Assembly (NCBI GenBank): GCA_023266795.1
Contig: JAHFPI010000028.1
Coordinates: forward strand, 1-8,373
Origin: Rhodospirillales bacterium
GTDB taxonomy: Bacteria > Pseudomonadota > Alphaproteobacteria > Micavibrionales > UBA2020
Direction: 5' to 3'
Length of the DNA: 8,373 bases
Both the position numbers and the translations under genes were made by a program. Within the stretch, counting starts at the first letter, position 1. Every line of letters starts with the position of its first letter. The notes beneath the pieces were generated by a model. It did not search any database. It was not told the DNA's origin and saw only the letters and a program-made list of their open reading frames with translations. This document shows, piece after piece, positions 1-6,365 of this stretch.

Positions 1-479
1 TAGGCCGCATACATCACCGCTGGCAGCTCGGCATCGAAGTGCAGCGGCAGGCTATCGACATTCACGACGTCAATATCGCACTGGTAGAACTCGCGGAAGC
101 GGCCCTTTTGCGGACGCTCGCCGCGCCATGACTTCTGAATCTGGTAGCGCTTGAACGGGAAAACCAGCTCGTTAAAGTGCTGCGCCACATAGCGCGCCAT
201 AGGCACGGTCAGGTCGAAATGCAGGGCGAGGCGGGCGTCTTTATCGTTTTCGTCCGCATGCAGCCGTCCCAGCGTATAAATTTCTTTTTCCGTTTCGCCG
301 CCCTTGGCCGTCAGCGCCTCAATCTCTTCAACCGAGGGCGTTTCGATGGAGCAGAAGCCGTAGCTCTCGAACACCTTGCGGATTTTATCCATCCACTGCA
401 ATTCCACGGCGCGATACTCCGGCAGCCATTCCGGAAAGCCGCTGATCGTTTTGGGTTTGTGGATTTTGTGGTCTGACAT
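1..479 (-). CDS. hisS: Histidyl-tRNA synthetase, N-terminal part (partial)
   Basis: Class II aminoacyl-tRNA synthetase that charges tRNA-His with histidine in the cytoplasm. Only the first 159 codons are present; the gene continues beyond the left edge. Seen in the translation: a class II motif 1 region around residues 41-56 (GFCSIETPSVEEIEAL), the HisRS signature FDLTVPMARYVAQ at 88-100, and motif 2 WRGERPQKGRFREF at 118-131 followed by QCDIDVV. The ATG at 477-479 is chosen because the usual N-terminal HisRS region begins shortly after it. Its upstream sequence has no good Shine-Dalgarno; AGGG lies about 13 bases away, at the edge of a REP-like element. It is the last gene seen of the minus-strand series, 121 bases after cobT. 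The signatures resemble the HisRS branch with RYQIQK-WRGERPQ rather than the E. coli branch. The catalytic core beyond motif 2 and the anticodon domain are outside the window. Confidence 0.95.
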   Translation of the reverse strand, partial: MSDHKIHKPKTISGFPEWLPEYRAVELQWMDKIRKVFESYGFCSIETPSVEEIEALTAKGGETEKEIYTLGRLHADENDKDARLALHFDLTVPMARYVAQHFNELVFPFKRYQIQKSWRGERPQKGRFREFYQCDIDVVNVDSLPLHFDAELPAVMYAA

Positions 480-488
480 TGTGATGGT

Positions 489-581
489 TACCCTACTGTG
501 TCACCCCCGCGAAGGCGGGGGTCCATCCTCACGATAGCGCTTATGGATTCCCGCCTTCGCGGGAATGACAAGAACAGGGTA
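489..581. repeat. REP-like inverted pair between cobT and hisS
   Basis: Two palindromes lie head to head. The left one (about 500-526) has an 8-base stem ACCCCCGC/GCGGGGGT around GAAG. The right one (about 544-570) has ATTCCCGC/GCGGGAAT around CTTC. Reverse-complementing the right copy gives the left copy over 27 bases, except for two C/T positions in one arm and the matching G/A positions in the other, so pairing is kept in both. The unit is flanked by short inverted ends TACCCT (489-494) and AGGGTA (576-581). This is the form of a REP or BIME-type element. On the minus strand it would form hairpins in the 5' leader of hisS and behind cobT, where it could act as a terminator, an attenuator or an RNA-stability element. 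No transposase or RAYT gene is in the window. Confidence 0.8.
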
Positions 582-600
582 GCAAAGAAAGCTGCCCCTT

Positions 601-2454
601 TCAATGAATCCTCTTTTTTCGCGGTTTTAAAGGCTTTTCGTCAAACAGTTCCGCCAGTTTCTCGGTGATGGCGCCGCCGAGGTCCTCGGCGTCGACCAGC
701 GTGACGGCGCGGCGGTAGTAGCGGGTAACGTCGTGGCCGATGCCGATGGCGATGAGCTGCACTTCCGTTTTGGTCTCGATCCAGTCGATGACGCGGCGCA
801 GGTGTTCTTCCAGATAGCTGCCCTGATTGGCCGACAAGGTCGAGTCATCGACAGGCGCGCCGTCGGAAATAACCATCAGGATCTTGCGCTGCTCCGGACG
901 CCTCATCAAGCGGTTATAGGCCCAGAGGAGAGCCTCGCCGTCGATATTTTCCTTTAGCAGCCCTTCGCGCAGCATCAGCCCCAGATTGGCGCGCGTATGC
1001 CGCCACGGGCTTTCGGCGTCCTTGTAGATGATATGGCGCAGGTCGTTGAGGCGTCCGGGGATTGCGGGCTTACCATCGGACAGCCATTTTTCACGCGCCG
1101 CACCGCCTTTCCAGGCGCGGGTGGTGAAGCCGAGAATTTCCACCTGTACGCCGCAGCGCTCCAGTGTGCGGGCGAGAATGTCGGTGCTCATCGCCGCAAT
1201 GGTGATCGGCCGTCCGCGCATCGAGCCGGAATTGTCGATGAGCAAGGTCACAATCGTATCGCGGAATGCCGTATTGCTTTCCTGCTTGTAGGTGACGGGA
1301 TAATAGGGGTTGGCGACGATGCGGCTGAGGCGGGAGCTGTCGAGGATGCCTTCCTCAAGGTCGAAATTCCACGAGCGGGTCTGCTGCGCCATCAGTTTCC
1401 GCTGTAGACGGTTGGCCAGCCGCGTGATGATGCCCTGCAAATGGACCAGCTGCTTGTCCAGCAGTTTGCGGAGTTTCTGAAGTTCCTCGGCATCGCACAA
1501 ATCCTTGGCGCCGATGACCTCGTCAAACTGCGCCGTATAGATTTTATAATTGCCGAACAGCGCGTTGGCGGCATCCTTGGGGGCATTGCGGCGAGCTGTG
1601 GTGCTATCCGCGGCATCTTCGGCGTCGCCCTGTTCCTCCAGATCAAAGCCTTCCTGCATTTCGGCGTCCTGCTCCGCCATTTCGCCCATGTCGTCTTCGC
1701 TCATGCCGACGGGCGGGGAACCTTCGGCGGAGGCTTTTTCATCGGCTTTTTTTTCGCGGCCCTGACCTTTTTTGTCTTCTTTCTCGTCGCCGGCATCGGT
1801 GGGAGGCGGGGGCTCGGCCAACGTGACCGGCATCTCCATTTTGTCGATCAGCTGGTGCGTCAGGCGGGCGAAAGCGTCCTGATCGTGCAGCGATTTTTTC
1901 AGCTGCTCCAGCCCGTCATTACCGAGATGCTCCTTGATCCACGGCTTCCAGGCCTTGAGCAGTTTCTGCGCTTCCTTCGGCGTTTTGCGTCCGGTGAAAT
2001 CCTCACGGGCGAGAAAGCGCAGCGCCTCGCTCAGTGGCGCATCATCCATGCCGGTGACCTGATCCAGCTTCTGCTGGCGCGTGTCCTGCCGCAGAGCCGC
2101 TTCGATATTGGTTGCCACGCCGGGGTAATGCTCCGTGCCGATAGCCTCGATCCGCGCTTCCTCCAGCGCCTGATACGCCGCCTGCGCGCACGGGTCGGCG
2201 GGCATCCAGCGCTGATACAGCGCCGCATCGTGATAATGCAGTTTGAGCGCCATGCCGTCCGCCAGTCCGCGGATATACGGCGTCAGGCTGTCATCCATCT
2301 GTTTCGGCAGGGCGGGGAGGCGGAGAGTCTTGCCGCTCAGCTCCGCGATATGCCCGCCAAACACCACCTCCACATCCTCCCGCCCCGACAGCGCCCGCGC
2401 GGTGGACTCTGTCGCGTGCTTGAAGTTTTCAACGGGGTCATGGGTGTCGGTCAC
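601..2454 (-). CDS. cobT: Cobaltochelatase subunit CobT
   Basis: Adaptor subunit of aerobic, ATP-dependent cobaltochelatase. It forms a cytoplasmic complex with the AAA+ subunit CobS that works with CobN to insert cobalt into hydrogenobyrinic acid a,c-diamide in B12 synthesis. The 617-residue length is normal. Layout: an N-terminal CobT domain (about 10-210); a low-complexity, strongly acidic linker with Pro, Lys and Met (about 213-290); a second helical stretch (about 295-365); and a C-terminal von Willebrand A domain with the MIDAS motif DNSGS at 407-411, a threonine pair near 444-445 (GFTT) and ISDGAP at 529-534. The start is GTG at 2452-2454, with GAGG seven bases upstream. In transcription order cobS comes before it, but an unrelated small gene lies between, and the 96-base leader contains a REP-like palindrome and a possible promoter, so cobT may be transcribed partly on its own. 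Confidence 0.96.
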   Translation of the reverse strand: MTDTHDPVENFKHATESTARALSGREDVEVVFGGHIAELSGKTLRLPALPKQMDDSLTPYIRGLADGMALKLHYHDAALYQRWMPADPCAQAAYQALEEARIEAIGTEHYPGVATNIEAALRQDTRQQKLDQVTGMDDAPLSEALRFLAREDFTGRKTPKEAQKLLKAWKPWIKEHLGNDGLEQLKKSLHDQDAFARLTHQLIDKMEMPVTLAEPPPPTDAGDEKEDKKGQGREKKADEKASAEGSPPVGMSEDDMGEMAEQDAEMQEGFDLEEQGDAEDAADSTTARRNAPKDAANALFGNYKIYTAQFDEVIGAKDLCDAEELQKLRKLLDKQLVHLQGIITRLANRLQRKLMAQQTRSWNFDLEEGILDSSRLSRIVANPYYPVTYKQESNTAFRDTIVTLLIDNSGSMRGRPITIAAMSTDILARTLERCGVQVEILGFTTRAWKGGAAREKWLSDGKPAIPGRLNDLRHIIYKDAESPWRHTRANLGLMLREGLLKENIDGEALLWAYNRLMRRPEQRKILMVISDGAPVDDSTLSANQGSYLEEHLRRVIDWIETKTEVQLIAIGIGHDVTRYYRRAVTLVDAEDLGGAITEKLAELFDEKPLKPRKKRIH

Positions 2455-2467
2455 TCTTTACCTCTTT

Positions 2468-2494
2468 GTCATTCCGGCGGAAGCCGGGACATGT
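2468..2494. repeat. Diverged REP-like palindrome in cobT leader
   Basis: GTCATTCCGGCGGAAGCCGG starts at 2468 and continues GACATG. It has the same frame as the pair near hisS (GTCATTCCCGC..., then GCGGGAATCCATG) but with a different, still paired stem: TTCCGGC and GCCGGGA around GGAA, with one G-T wobble. It lies 14 bases upstream of the cobT start codon and would be transcribed in the cobT leader. Confidence 0.6.
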
Positions 2495-2528
2495 TTATGT
2501 CGTTGTTTGATCCAAGCTGTTCTGTGAT

Positions 2529-2558
2529 ATTATCCCGGATAGATTCAGAATCAGTCAT
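2529..2558 (-). promoter_or_regulatory. Possible cobT promoter with two GANTC sites
   Basis: Read on the minus strand, GATAAT (2529-2534, 5 of 6 to the -10 consensus) lies 18 bases after ATGACT (2553-2558, 4 of 6 to TTGACA). The predicted start of transcription is near 2522, about 70 bases before the cobT GTG. The spacer holds the palindrome GATTCAGAATC (2542-2552), which contains two GANTC sites, the target of the alphaproteobacterial methylase CcrM. The -35 box overlaps the end of the upstream coding region. Judged by eye only; the -35 box is weak. Confidence 0.3.
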
Positions 2559-3105
2559 GTAGAACCCCTATTGTTTTTTGAATCGGCTGGGATAAAGGTT
2601 TTACAATTTTATCAGCAGAAATAGACCCACTTTCACATTGCGGCCCTATGCCAGTGGGCTCATCAAAGCATTTGTGCAGATCGAATTGGCCTGAACCAAG
2701 CGCATGGATTTCGAGAGTCCACTGACCCCATGCAAGCGGATACCCACCTTCTTCCTTATTATTCAAGGATAGCATAAGCCTGTTAGCCCTTGGGTGTTCT
2801 CTACTCTCCTGTGCTGTGAATGAAACGGTTTGGCCGTAACCAAAGTTGCAGGCTTTTATTTTCTTGCTTATACCATACTTTCTATTTTTTGTAATATCGC
2901 TCAGATAATAAGTTCCCTTTTCAAGAATCTTAGATTTCTTTTCCCCCACTTCATTCATGACGTATAATGCTCGTATAGTCGCCGTATTTGACTTAGGATC
3001 GCACGTTATTTTTATGAATGTATAATTTACGTCAGCCCAAGAAGTTGTCGGCATCAGCAGCATGATGGCAAGCAAAAGTAATGACAATTTTAAAGGTTTG
3101 CCCAT
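2551..3105 (-). CDS. Exported four-cysteine protein of unknown function
   Basis: I do not recognise a family. The 184-residue product begins with a clear Sec signal peptide: MGKPLK, a hydrophobic core (about 7-19) and a cleavage site after TSWA (residue 24). The mature part of about 160 residues has four cysteines (35, 86, 146, 157), which could form two disulfides in the periplasm. It contains aromatic-rich, strand-like segments (VNYTFIKITC, WGQWTLEIHAL) and no further membrane helix. The ATG at 3103-3105 follows AAGGAG with a 7-base gap, and the gene starts 14 bases after the cobS stop, so it is probably co-transcribed with cobS. Its base use differs from its neighbours: the 60 bases 2881-2940 have only 16 G or C, while cobS and cobT are GC-rich. 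With its position between cobS and cobT, this suggests later acquisition (inference). A role in cobalt or cobalamin biology is not shown by the sequence. Confidence 0.8.
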   Translation of the reverse strand: MGKPLKLSLLLLAIMLLMPTTSWADVNYTFIKITCDPKSNTATIRALYVMNEVGEKKSKILEKGTYYLSDITKNRKYGISKKIKACNFGYGQTVSFTAQESREHPRANRLMLSLNNKEEGGYPLAWGQWTLEIHALGSGQFDLHKCFDEPTGIGPQCESGSISADKIVKPLSQPIQKTIGVLHD

Positions 3106-3119
3106 TCGTAGGCTCCTTA

Positions 3120-4088
3120 CTACGGCTTCACCAGCGCCCGATCAAAACACCGCTGGTAATATTCCGCTACAATCGCTTTTTCGAGGTCGTCGCATTTGTT
3201 GAGGAAGGTCAAGGTAAAGGCGAAGTCGATGTCGCCCATGATCTGGGTGTTCTCCGCCCAGTTGATGACGGTGCGGGGGGACATGACGGTGGAGAGGTCG
3301 CCGGAGATGAATCCCTTGCGCGTCAGGTTGGCCATGCGCACCATCGCGGCGACGGTTCTTTGCCCTTCGTCGGTTTTATAGGCGGGGACGCGGGCGAGGA
3401 CGATATTGATTTCCTCCGCATCCGGCAGGTAATTGAGGCTGGCGACGATGTTCCAGCGGTCCATCTGCCCCTGATTGATCTGCTGCGTGCCATGATACAG
3501 GCCGGTCGTATCGCCGAGGCCGATGGTATTGGTCGTCGAGAAAAGGCGGAAAGCCGGATGCGGGCGGATGACTTCGTTCTGGTCGAGCAGCGTCAGCCGG
3601 CCGTCGGTTTCCAGCACGCGCTGGATAACGAACATCACGTCGGGGCGGCCCGCGTCGTACTCGTCGAACACCAGCGCCACCGGATTTTTCAGCGCCCAGG
3701 GCAGGAGACCTTCCTTGAACTCGGTCATCTGCTTGCCCTCTTTAATCACGATGGCGTCCTTGCCGATCAGGTCGATGCGGCTGATATGACTGTCGAGGTT
3801 GATGCGGACGCACGGCCAGTTGAGCCGCGCCGCCACCTGCTCGATATGCGTGGATTTGCCGGTGCCGTGATAGCCCTGTATCATCACGCGCCGGTTGTGG
3901 GCGAAACCGGCGAGGATGGCGAGCGTGGTTTTTTTGTCGAAGCGGTAAACATCGTCAATGTCCGGCACGTTGTCCTGCTTCTGCGAAAAAGCCGGCACCT
4001 GTATATCCGTATCAATGCCGAAGAGCTGGCGCACGGAAACCATGATGTCCGGCAGATGCTTCTGGGAGGGTTTTGTGGTTGTTGCCAT
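3120..4088 (-). CDS. cobS: Cobaltochelatase AAA+ subunit CobS
   Basis: ATPase motor of aerobic cobaltochelatase. CobS hexamers associate with CobT and drive cobalt insertion by CobN in the B12 pathway. The 322-residue length is typical. Seen: an N-terminal CobS segment (about 1-50); Walker A GYHGTGKST at 72-80; Walker B VALVFDEYD at 137-145; a sensor 1-like STTN at 184-187; an arginine in QMDRW (211) placed like the MoxR-type arginine finger; and a sensor 2 region SPRTVINWA (270-278). The ATG at 4086-4088 overlaps the stop codon of the J-domain gene by one base (TAATG), and I see no independent Shine-Dalgarno, so translation is probably coupled. The order J-domain gene, cobS, then cobT is common in alphaproteobacteria; here an extra gene follows cobS. 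cobN and other B12 genes are not in the window. Confidence 0.96.
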   Translation of the reverse strand: MATTTKPSQKHLPDIMVSVRQLFGIDTDIQVPAFSQKQDNVPDIDDVYRFDKKTTLAILAGFAHNRRVMIQGYHGTGKSTHIEQVAARLNWPCVRINLDSHISRIDLIGKDAIVIKEGKQMTEFKEGLLPWALKNPVALVFDEYDAGRPDVMFVIQRVLETDGRLTLLDQNEVIRPHPAFRLFSTTNTIGLGDTTGLYHGTQQINQGQMDRWNIVASLNYLPDAEEINIVLARVPAYKTDEGQRTVAAMVRMANLTRKGFISGDLSTVMSPRTVINWAENTQIMGDIDFAFTLTFLNKCDDLEKAIVAEYYQRCFDRALVKP

Positions 4089-4708
4089 TATTTGTCATCC
4101 AGTTTTATGTAGTTTTGATGCGAGAGTTTGAGGATAGAGTAGGCGAGATTGATTTTTTTGAGCTGTTCCTCGGCGTTTTTATCAACGCGGTTGACATCCG
4201 GATGATACCGCTTGGCGAGCGTCTTGTAACGCGTCTTGACTTCCTCCCAGTCGATAGGCGGCTGTAGGTCCATGACGGCCAGCGCTTCCACCGCCGGATG
4301 GGGGATGGTGCTGATATTCACATGCGCTTCCTCCTCGCCCATCGTAAAGTTCTGAAAAACGCTTTCCCCCGCCGTGAAGCGTTCATAAACCGCCTTCTTT
4401 ATCTTTTCTTCGTTAAAGCCAGCCTGCGTGGAGCGCCAGGTGGGGCGGTCCCAGACGACGGTTTTGCTCATCGTTTTTTCAATTTCTGCTTGAGACATTC
4501 CTTTAAAAAAATCCCAGTTCTGGTTGTATTCACGGACATGTTCGAGACAGAACCAGTAATAGTTCTTCAGGTCGTAGCGGGACTTGGGGGCTTTGAAATC
4601 GCCGCGATGCGGGCAGCCGGAAATATCACAATCCTTTGTGAGCGTTACCGCCGTCTCCGGGGGATCCTGAATCGTATCCCAATATGATCTTATCTTCGTG
4701 TACCACAT
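4088..4708 (-). CDS. J-domain (DnaJ-like) protein upstream of cobS
   Basis: Putative Hsp70 co-chaperone of the type found next to cobS in alphaproteobacteria; not the full-length housekeeping DnaJ. From the ATG at 4706-4708 it has 206 residues. The N-terminal half is a conserved region with C27, C32, C54 and H57 (CDISGC, then YYWFCLEH), a possible metal site, followed by REYNQNWDFF and VWDRPTW. The C-terminal third is a J domain (about 150-197) with the HPD tripeptide at 169-171 (KRYHPDVN), which stimulates DnaK ATPase. There is no Gly/Phe region and no DnaJ zinc-finger repeats. The start is uncertain: the frame stays open to a TTG at 4742-4744 (12 codons more), and neither start has a clear Shine-Dalgarno. 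I chose the ATG because related proteins have a short variable N-terminus. The one-base overlap with cobS suggests a role in folding or assembling the chelatase (inference). Confidence 0.85.
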   Translation of the reverse strand: MWYTKIRSYWDTIQDPPETAVTLTKDCDISGCPHRGDFKAPKSRYDLKNYYWFCLEHVREYNQNWDFFKGMSQAEIEKTMSKTVVWDRPTWRSTQAGFNEEKIKKAVYERFTAGESVFQNFTMGEEEAHVNISTIPHPAVEALAVMDLQPPIDWEEVKTRYKTLAKRYHPDVNRVDKNAEEQLKKINLAYSILKLSHQNYIKLDDK

Positions 4709-4782
4709 TCTAATAATTATGGCTGCCAACGTCCCTGAAAACAAGGACCAGTCGGTATTTATTTATTGTCATAGCCAGATAA

Positions 4783-4842
4783 AACACACCCTTGTGTTGT
4801 GATTGTTTTATATATACAATCTATAATTGTGTACGATCGTAC
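4783..4842. promoter_or_regulatory. Divergent control region with three palindromes
   Basis: The gap between the J-domain gene and the RHH gene is AT-rich and holds three inverted repeats: AACACA-CCCT-TGTGTT (4783-4798), GATTGT-9 bases-ACAATC (4801-4821), and the perfect 12-mer GTACGATCGTAC (4831-4842). A consensus -10 box TATAAT (4822-4827, plus strand) lies between the last two. The best -35 is TTGTGA (4797-4802) with a long 19-base spacer. The 12-mer would then lie at about the start of transcription of the RHH gene, a usual place for a repressor site. A weaker TATAAA on the minus strand (around 4807-4812) could serve the J-domain gene. Ribbon-helix-helix proteins bind palindromic operators, so autoregulation is possible but inferred. 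Confidence 0.5.
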
Positions 4843-4888
4843 CGCTTTTCTGCGAATTCAATCACTTTAAAAACATTGGGGAATAAGA

Positions 4889-5275
4889 ATGATAAATGAA
4901 AATTCTTCCGTATTGAATAGTGCGGACATAGAAAACAACTTTCAGTTGCATCCACATGCGTCCGGAGCGCTCCAGAGCAAGAATATCCGCATACACAAGC
5001 ACCGCACCAGCATCCGCCTTGAGTCGGAAATGTGGAACGCCCTGAATGAAATTGCCGCCATGGAAGGGTGCTCCATCCATGATTTGTGCGGCGCGGTTCA
5101 TGACCTGAAAGAACCGGGGGCTTCTTTTACCGCCGCCCTGCGGGTTTTTATGATGGAATACTACCGCTCTGCATCACGGGTGAGCAGTCAGGTGTCCCGG
5201 ATACAAAAAAAGGTGAAGGCTAACCAGACCGGAGGCGGCGGTTACACGCCTCTCACAGGCAGCAAGTCGGCCTGA
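4889..5275 (+). CDS. Ribbon-helix-helix (RHH_4-type) protein
   Basis: Small predicted DNA-binding protein of 128 residues. The core at about 33-93 fits the alphaproteobacterial RHH_4 family: a strand HRTSIRLE (38-45), a first helix EMWNALNEIAAMEG (47-60), a second helix CSIHDLCGAVHDL (61-73), then SFTAALRVFMMEYYR (79-93). Such proteins act as dimers that insert a two-stranded sheet in the DNA major groove; targets of this family are mostly unknown. Unlike many family members of about 80-100 residues, it has a 32-residue polar N-terminal extension and a basic, Gly-rich tail (KKVKANQTGGGG). The ATG follows GGGG (4878-4881) with a 7-base gap. It is transcribed away from the J-domain gene and ends 7 bases from the end of convergent accA. 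Palindromes directly upstream are candidate operators. Some databases mislabel this family as sulfotransferases; nothing here supports that. Confidence 0.88.
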   Translation: MINENSSVLNSADIENNFQLHPHASGALQSKNIRIHKHRTSIRLESEMWNALNEIAAMEGCSIHDLCGAVHDLKEPGASFTAALRVFMMEYYRSASRVSSQVSRIQKKVKANQTGGGGYTPLTGSKSA

Positions 5276-5285
5276 CAGATTTTTA
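5256..5285 (+). terminator. Weak candidate terminator of the RHH gene
   Basis: CAGGC (5256-5260) pairs with GCCTG (5270-5274) around a 9-base loop and is followed, after a few bases, by a short T run (5280-5284). The stem contains the RHH stop codon, and the T run overlaps the accA stop. The stem is short and the T run is offset, so this is only a possibility. Confidence 0.25.
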
Positions 5286-6230
5286 AAGCGTATGCCCCAT
5301 CTCCAGAAACTTCTGGCGGCGGCGGGTTTTGAGAATGTGACCGTCGAGCGCGCCCAGTTCGTTAAGCGCTTTTTCAATGTAATCCCCGACAACGTCGATC
5401 GTGCGTTCCGGTTCGCGGTGGGCACCGCCCATCGGCTCCTCGATAATCGTGTCGATAATGCCAAGTTGTTTCAGATCCTGCGCCGTCAGTTTGAGGGCGC
5501 GGGCGGCGTCTTTGGCAAAAGCGGCGCTGCGCCACAGGATGGACGCGCAGCCTTCCGGCGAGATGACGCTGTAAATGGAATGTTCCAGCATGAATACACG
5601 GTCGGCGGCGGCTATCGCAATCGCCCCGCCGGAGCCGCCTTCGCCGATAATGACGGAGACGAGAGGGGTTTCCGCCCGCAGGCAGGACTCGATTGATCTG
5701 GCGATAGCTTCCGACTGGCCGCGTTCCTCTGCCCCAATACCGGGATAAGCGCCGGCGGTATCAACCAGTGTGATGATTGGCAGGCCGAACTGGTGCGCCA
5801 TCGCCATCAGGCGCTGCGCCTTGCGGTAGCCCTCGGGCTTGGTCATGCCGAAGTTGTGCAGGATGCGTGTCGGGGTGTCATGCCCTTTTTCCTGCCCCAT
5901 AATGACGCAGGATTGGCCCCTGAAGCGTCCCAGACCTCCGATAAGGGCGGCATCCTCCCCGAAGGCCCTGTCACCGGCCAGCGGCGTAAAATCCTGTATC
6001 AGGCGCCTTGCGTAGTCTCCGAAATGGGGGCGGTCAGGATGTCGCGCCACCTGAACCTTCTGTTCCGGCGCCAGTTTGGAATACGTCTGGACAAGAATCC
6101 GTTCCGCCTTTTGCCGGATTCTGGCGATTTCATCCTGCAGGTTGACACCGCTTTTATCCATCGTCTGGAGTTCCACCGCTTTGGCTTCCAGCTCGACAAT
6201 CGGTTTTTCAAATTCCAGATGGTAGGTCAT
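5283..6230 (-). CDS. accA: Acetyl-CoA carboxylase carboxyltransferase subunit alpha
   Basis: Alpha subunit of the carboxyltransferase that, with AccD, moves the carboxyl group from biotin (on AccB) to acetyl-CoA to give malonyl-CoA, the first committed step of fatty acid synthesis. The 315-residue length is complete. Seen: the N-terminal helical AccA segment FEKPIVELEAKAVEL (7-21); ARHPDRPHFGDYARRLI (62-78); HDTPTRILHNFGM (117-129); and the crotonase-fold active-site segments DTAGAYPGIGAEERGQ (157-172) and GEGGSGGAIA (197-206), whose backbone NH groups form oxyanion holes. The ATG at 6228-6230 has AGGGA close upstream, with an unusually short gap. It lies downstream of the xerD-like gene in the same direction, but a strong terminator separates them, so it should have its own promoter in the gap. 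accD and accBC are not in the window. Confidence 0.98.
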   Translation of the reverse strand: MTYHLEFEKPIVELEAKAVELQTMDKSGVNLQDEIARIRQKAERILVQTYSKLAPEQKVQVARHPDRPHFGDYARRLIQDFTPLAGDRAFGEDAALIGGLGRFRGQSCVIMGQEKGHDTPTRILHNFGMTKPEGYRKAQRLMAMAHQFGLPIITLVDTAGAYPGIGAEERGQSEAIARSIESCLRAETPLVSVIIGEGGSGGAIAIAAADRVFMLEHSIYSVISPEGCASILWRSAAFAKDAARALKLTAQDLKQLGIIDTIIEEPMGGAHREPERTIDVVGDYIEKALNELGALDGHILKTRRRQKFLEMGHTL

Positions 6231-6245
6231 AGGTCCCTGTACTTT

Positions 6246-6258
6246 CTGAATAATTCAG
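6246..6258. promoter_or_regulatory. Perfect inverted repeat upstream of accA
   Basis: CTGAATAATTCAG has 6-base arms around a single central A and lies 15 bases before the accA start, in the leader or promoter of this lipid-synthesis gene. It could be an operator. No regulator can be named from the sequence, and I found no convincing -35/-10 pair around it. Confidence 0.3.
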
Positions 6259-6281
6259 GCTGTCACCATAGCGGAAAAGCG

Positions 6282-6320
6282 CAAAAAGAAAAAGGGAGCT
6301 TTTTTTCAAAAGCTCCCTTT
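6282..6320 (-). terminator. Rho-independent terminator of the xerD-like gene
   Basis: A perfect 13-base stem, AAAGGGAGCTTTT (6291-6303) with AAAAGCTCCCTTT (6308-6320), around a 4-base loop. On the minus strand the stem is followed by TTTTTCTTT (revealed as A-rich 6282-6290), a proper U-tail. There is no T run on the plus side, so it works for minus-strand transcripts. It stands 45 bases after the recombinase stop and 51 bases or more ahead of accA. Confidence 0.88.
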
Positions 6321-6365
6321 ATTCCAGGTCGTTAACTTTTAGTACAACCCAATAGCCGGATTGTA

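Noticed and set aside
480..600. CRISPR-like repeats in the cobT-hisS gap
   Set aside because: There are only two copies, in opposite directions and without regular spacers; a REP pair explains them.
1441..2562. 373-codon open frame on the plus strand opposite cobT
   Set aside because: It is antisense to a well-recognised gene. The product is low-complexity with long Phe/Gly runs, as expected from the complement of the acidic linker.
3081..4112. 343-codon open frame on the plus strand opposite cobS
   Set aside because: The minus-strand product has all the AAA+ motifs. The plus frame is a by-product of GC-rich codon use and has no family features.
4709..4888. Cobalamin riboswitch ahead of the J-domain/cobS genes
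   Set aside because: The gap is too short and AT-rich, and I see no B12-box-like conserved sequence.
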